Part shown: positions 63,888 to 64,000 of the stretch, piece by piece
Numbering within the stretch: position 1 is the stretch's first letter
Layout: every line of letters starts with the position of its first letter
Source: Pseudoxanthomonas sp.
GTDB taxonomy: Bacteria > Pseudomonadota > Gammaproteobacteria > Xanthomonadales > Xanthomonadaceae
Length of the DNA stretch: 64,000 bases
Reading direction: 5' to 3'
Assembly: GCF_027498035.1 (NCBI RefSeq)
Contig: NZ_CP114978.1
Coordinates: 2,976,001 to 3,040,000, forward strand
Notes under the pieces: model-generated
Seen by the model: the letters and a program-made list of their open reading frames with translations, nothing else
Databases searched by the model: none
Told to the model about the DNA's origin: nothing
Program-made: the position numbers and the translations under genes

Positions 63888-64000
63888 TCAGTGCGCCAGC
63901 GTCAGGCCGGTCAGGCGCTGCAGCTCGTCAATCGAAAGGCCGTCGACCAGTTCGACCACGCGTGCGCCATCGGCGCCCAGATCGAACACGCCCAGGTCGC
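63888..64000 (-). CDS. pcaJ: 3-oxoadipate CoA-transferase subunit B, C-terminal end (partial)
   Basis: The last 36 residues read DLGVFDLGADGARVVELVDGLSIDELQRLTGLTLAH, matching the end of subunit B CoA-transferases (V-F-D block and the conserved DE-x-T segment). The 5' part lies beyond the window. Placement just upstream of pcaF supports pcaJ; other CoA-transferase B genes cannot be fully excluded from so little. Confidence 0.75.
   Translation of the reverse strand, partial: DLGVFDLGADGARVVELVDGLSIDELQRLTGLTLAH

Overview
The window is GC-rich DNA from a gammaproteobacterium, most likely a member of the Xanthomonadaceae (Xanthomonas / Stenotrophomonas / Pseudoxanthomonas / Lysobacter group). 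Grounds: gene order recC-recB-recD, the compact mlaFEDCBA operon, TonB-dependent receptor use, a Xanthomonas-type T4SS effector candidate with a lipoprotein partner, GTAG-headed (SMAG-like) REP hairpins, and a pca gene order (J-F-H-G-B-D-C) familiar from this family. All assignments are by reading the sequence; no database search was run.

Layout. 1-5.6 kb: end of a TonB-dependent receptor, then a three-subunit periplasmic sugar/gluconate dehydrogenase (Tat small subunit, FAD GMC subunit, triheme cytochrome c). 5.9-8.6 kb: OmpR-type two-component pair and a small secreted protein. 8.6-13.9 kb: LysR/oxidoreductase divergon, small PH-like and RraB-like proteins, rmuC (frame broken), glutathione peroxidase. 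14-18.2 kb: complete mlaFEDCBA phospholipid transport operon. 18.6-22.5 kb: large Ig-domain autotransporter (frame broken). 22.5-32.2 kb: recC, recB, recD. 32.2-37.5 kb: REP-rich DNA, then an AT-richer island with SIR2-HerA-KTSC genes, next to an Mrr-like membrane nuclease. 37.7-42.9 kb: small membrane proteins and lipoproteins and the T4SS effector/immunity candidate pair. 43.0-49.6 kb: gene relics, a reductase/AraC divergon, a phosphoesterase, a YdeI-like protein and an M61 peptidase. 49.6-54.8 kb: MarR-controlled aromatic-acid-type efflux operon. 55.2-56.6 kb: an IS3-family element in a small gene. 56.7-64 kb: protocatechuate branch of the beta-ketoadipate pathway.

How it fits together: the efflux operon and the pca genes lie side by side on the same strand, consistent with handling hydroxybenzoates by export and by ring cleavage. 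The accessory content is threefold: (i) the SIR2-HerA defence cassette, (ii) the effector/immunity pair, and (iii) dispersed repeats. The most unusual of the repeats is an approximately 260-300 bp element present three times (26.2, 60.55 and 60.9 kb), with a hexanucleotide microsatellite head, four successive hairpins whose arms differ between copies while pairing is kept, and a conserved apical loop.

Quality caveat: five otherwise intact chromosomal genes (rmuC, the autotransporter, a DUF5671-like gene, pcaD, pcaF) and the IS transposase each carry single-base indels that break the frame. Several lie in short homopolymers. This pattern looks more like residual sequencing error than true decay, so those genes may be functional.
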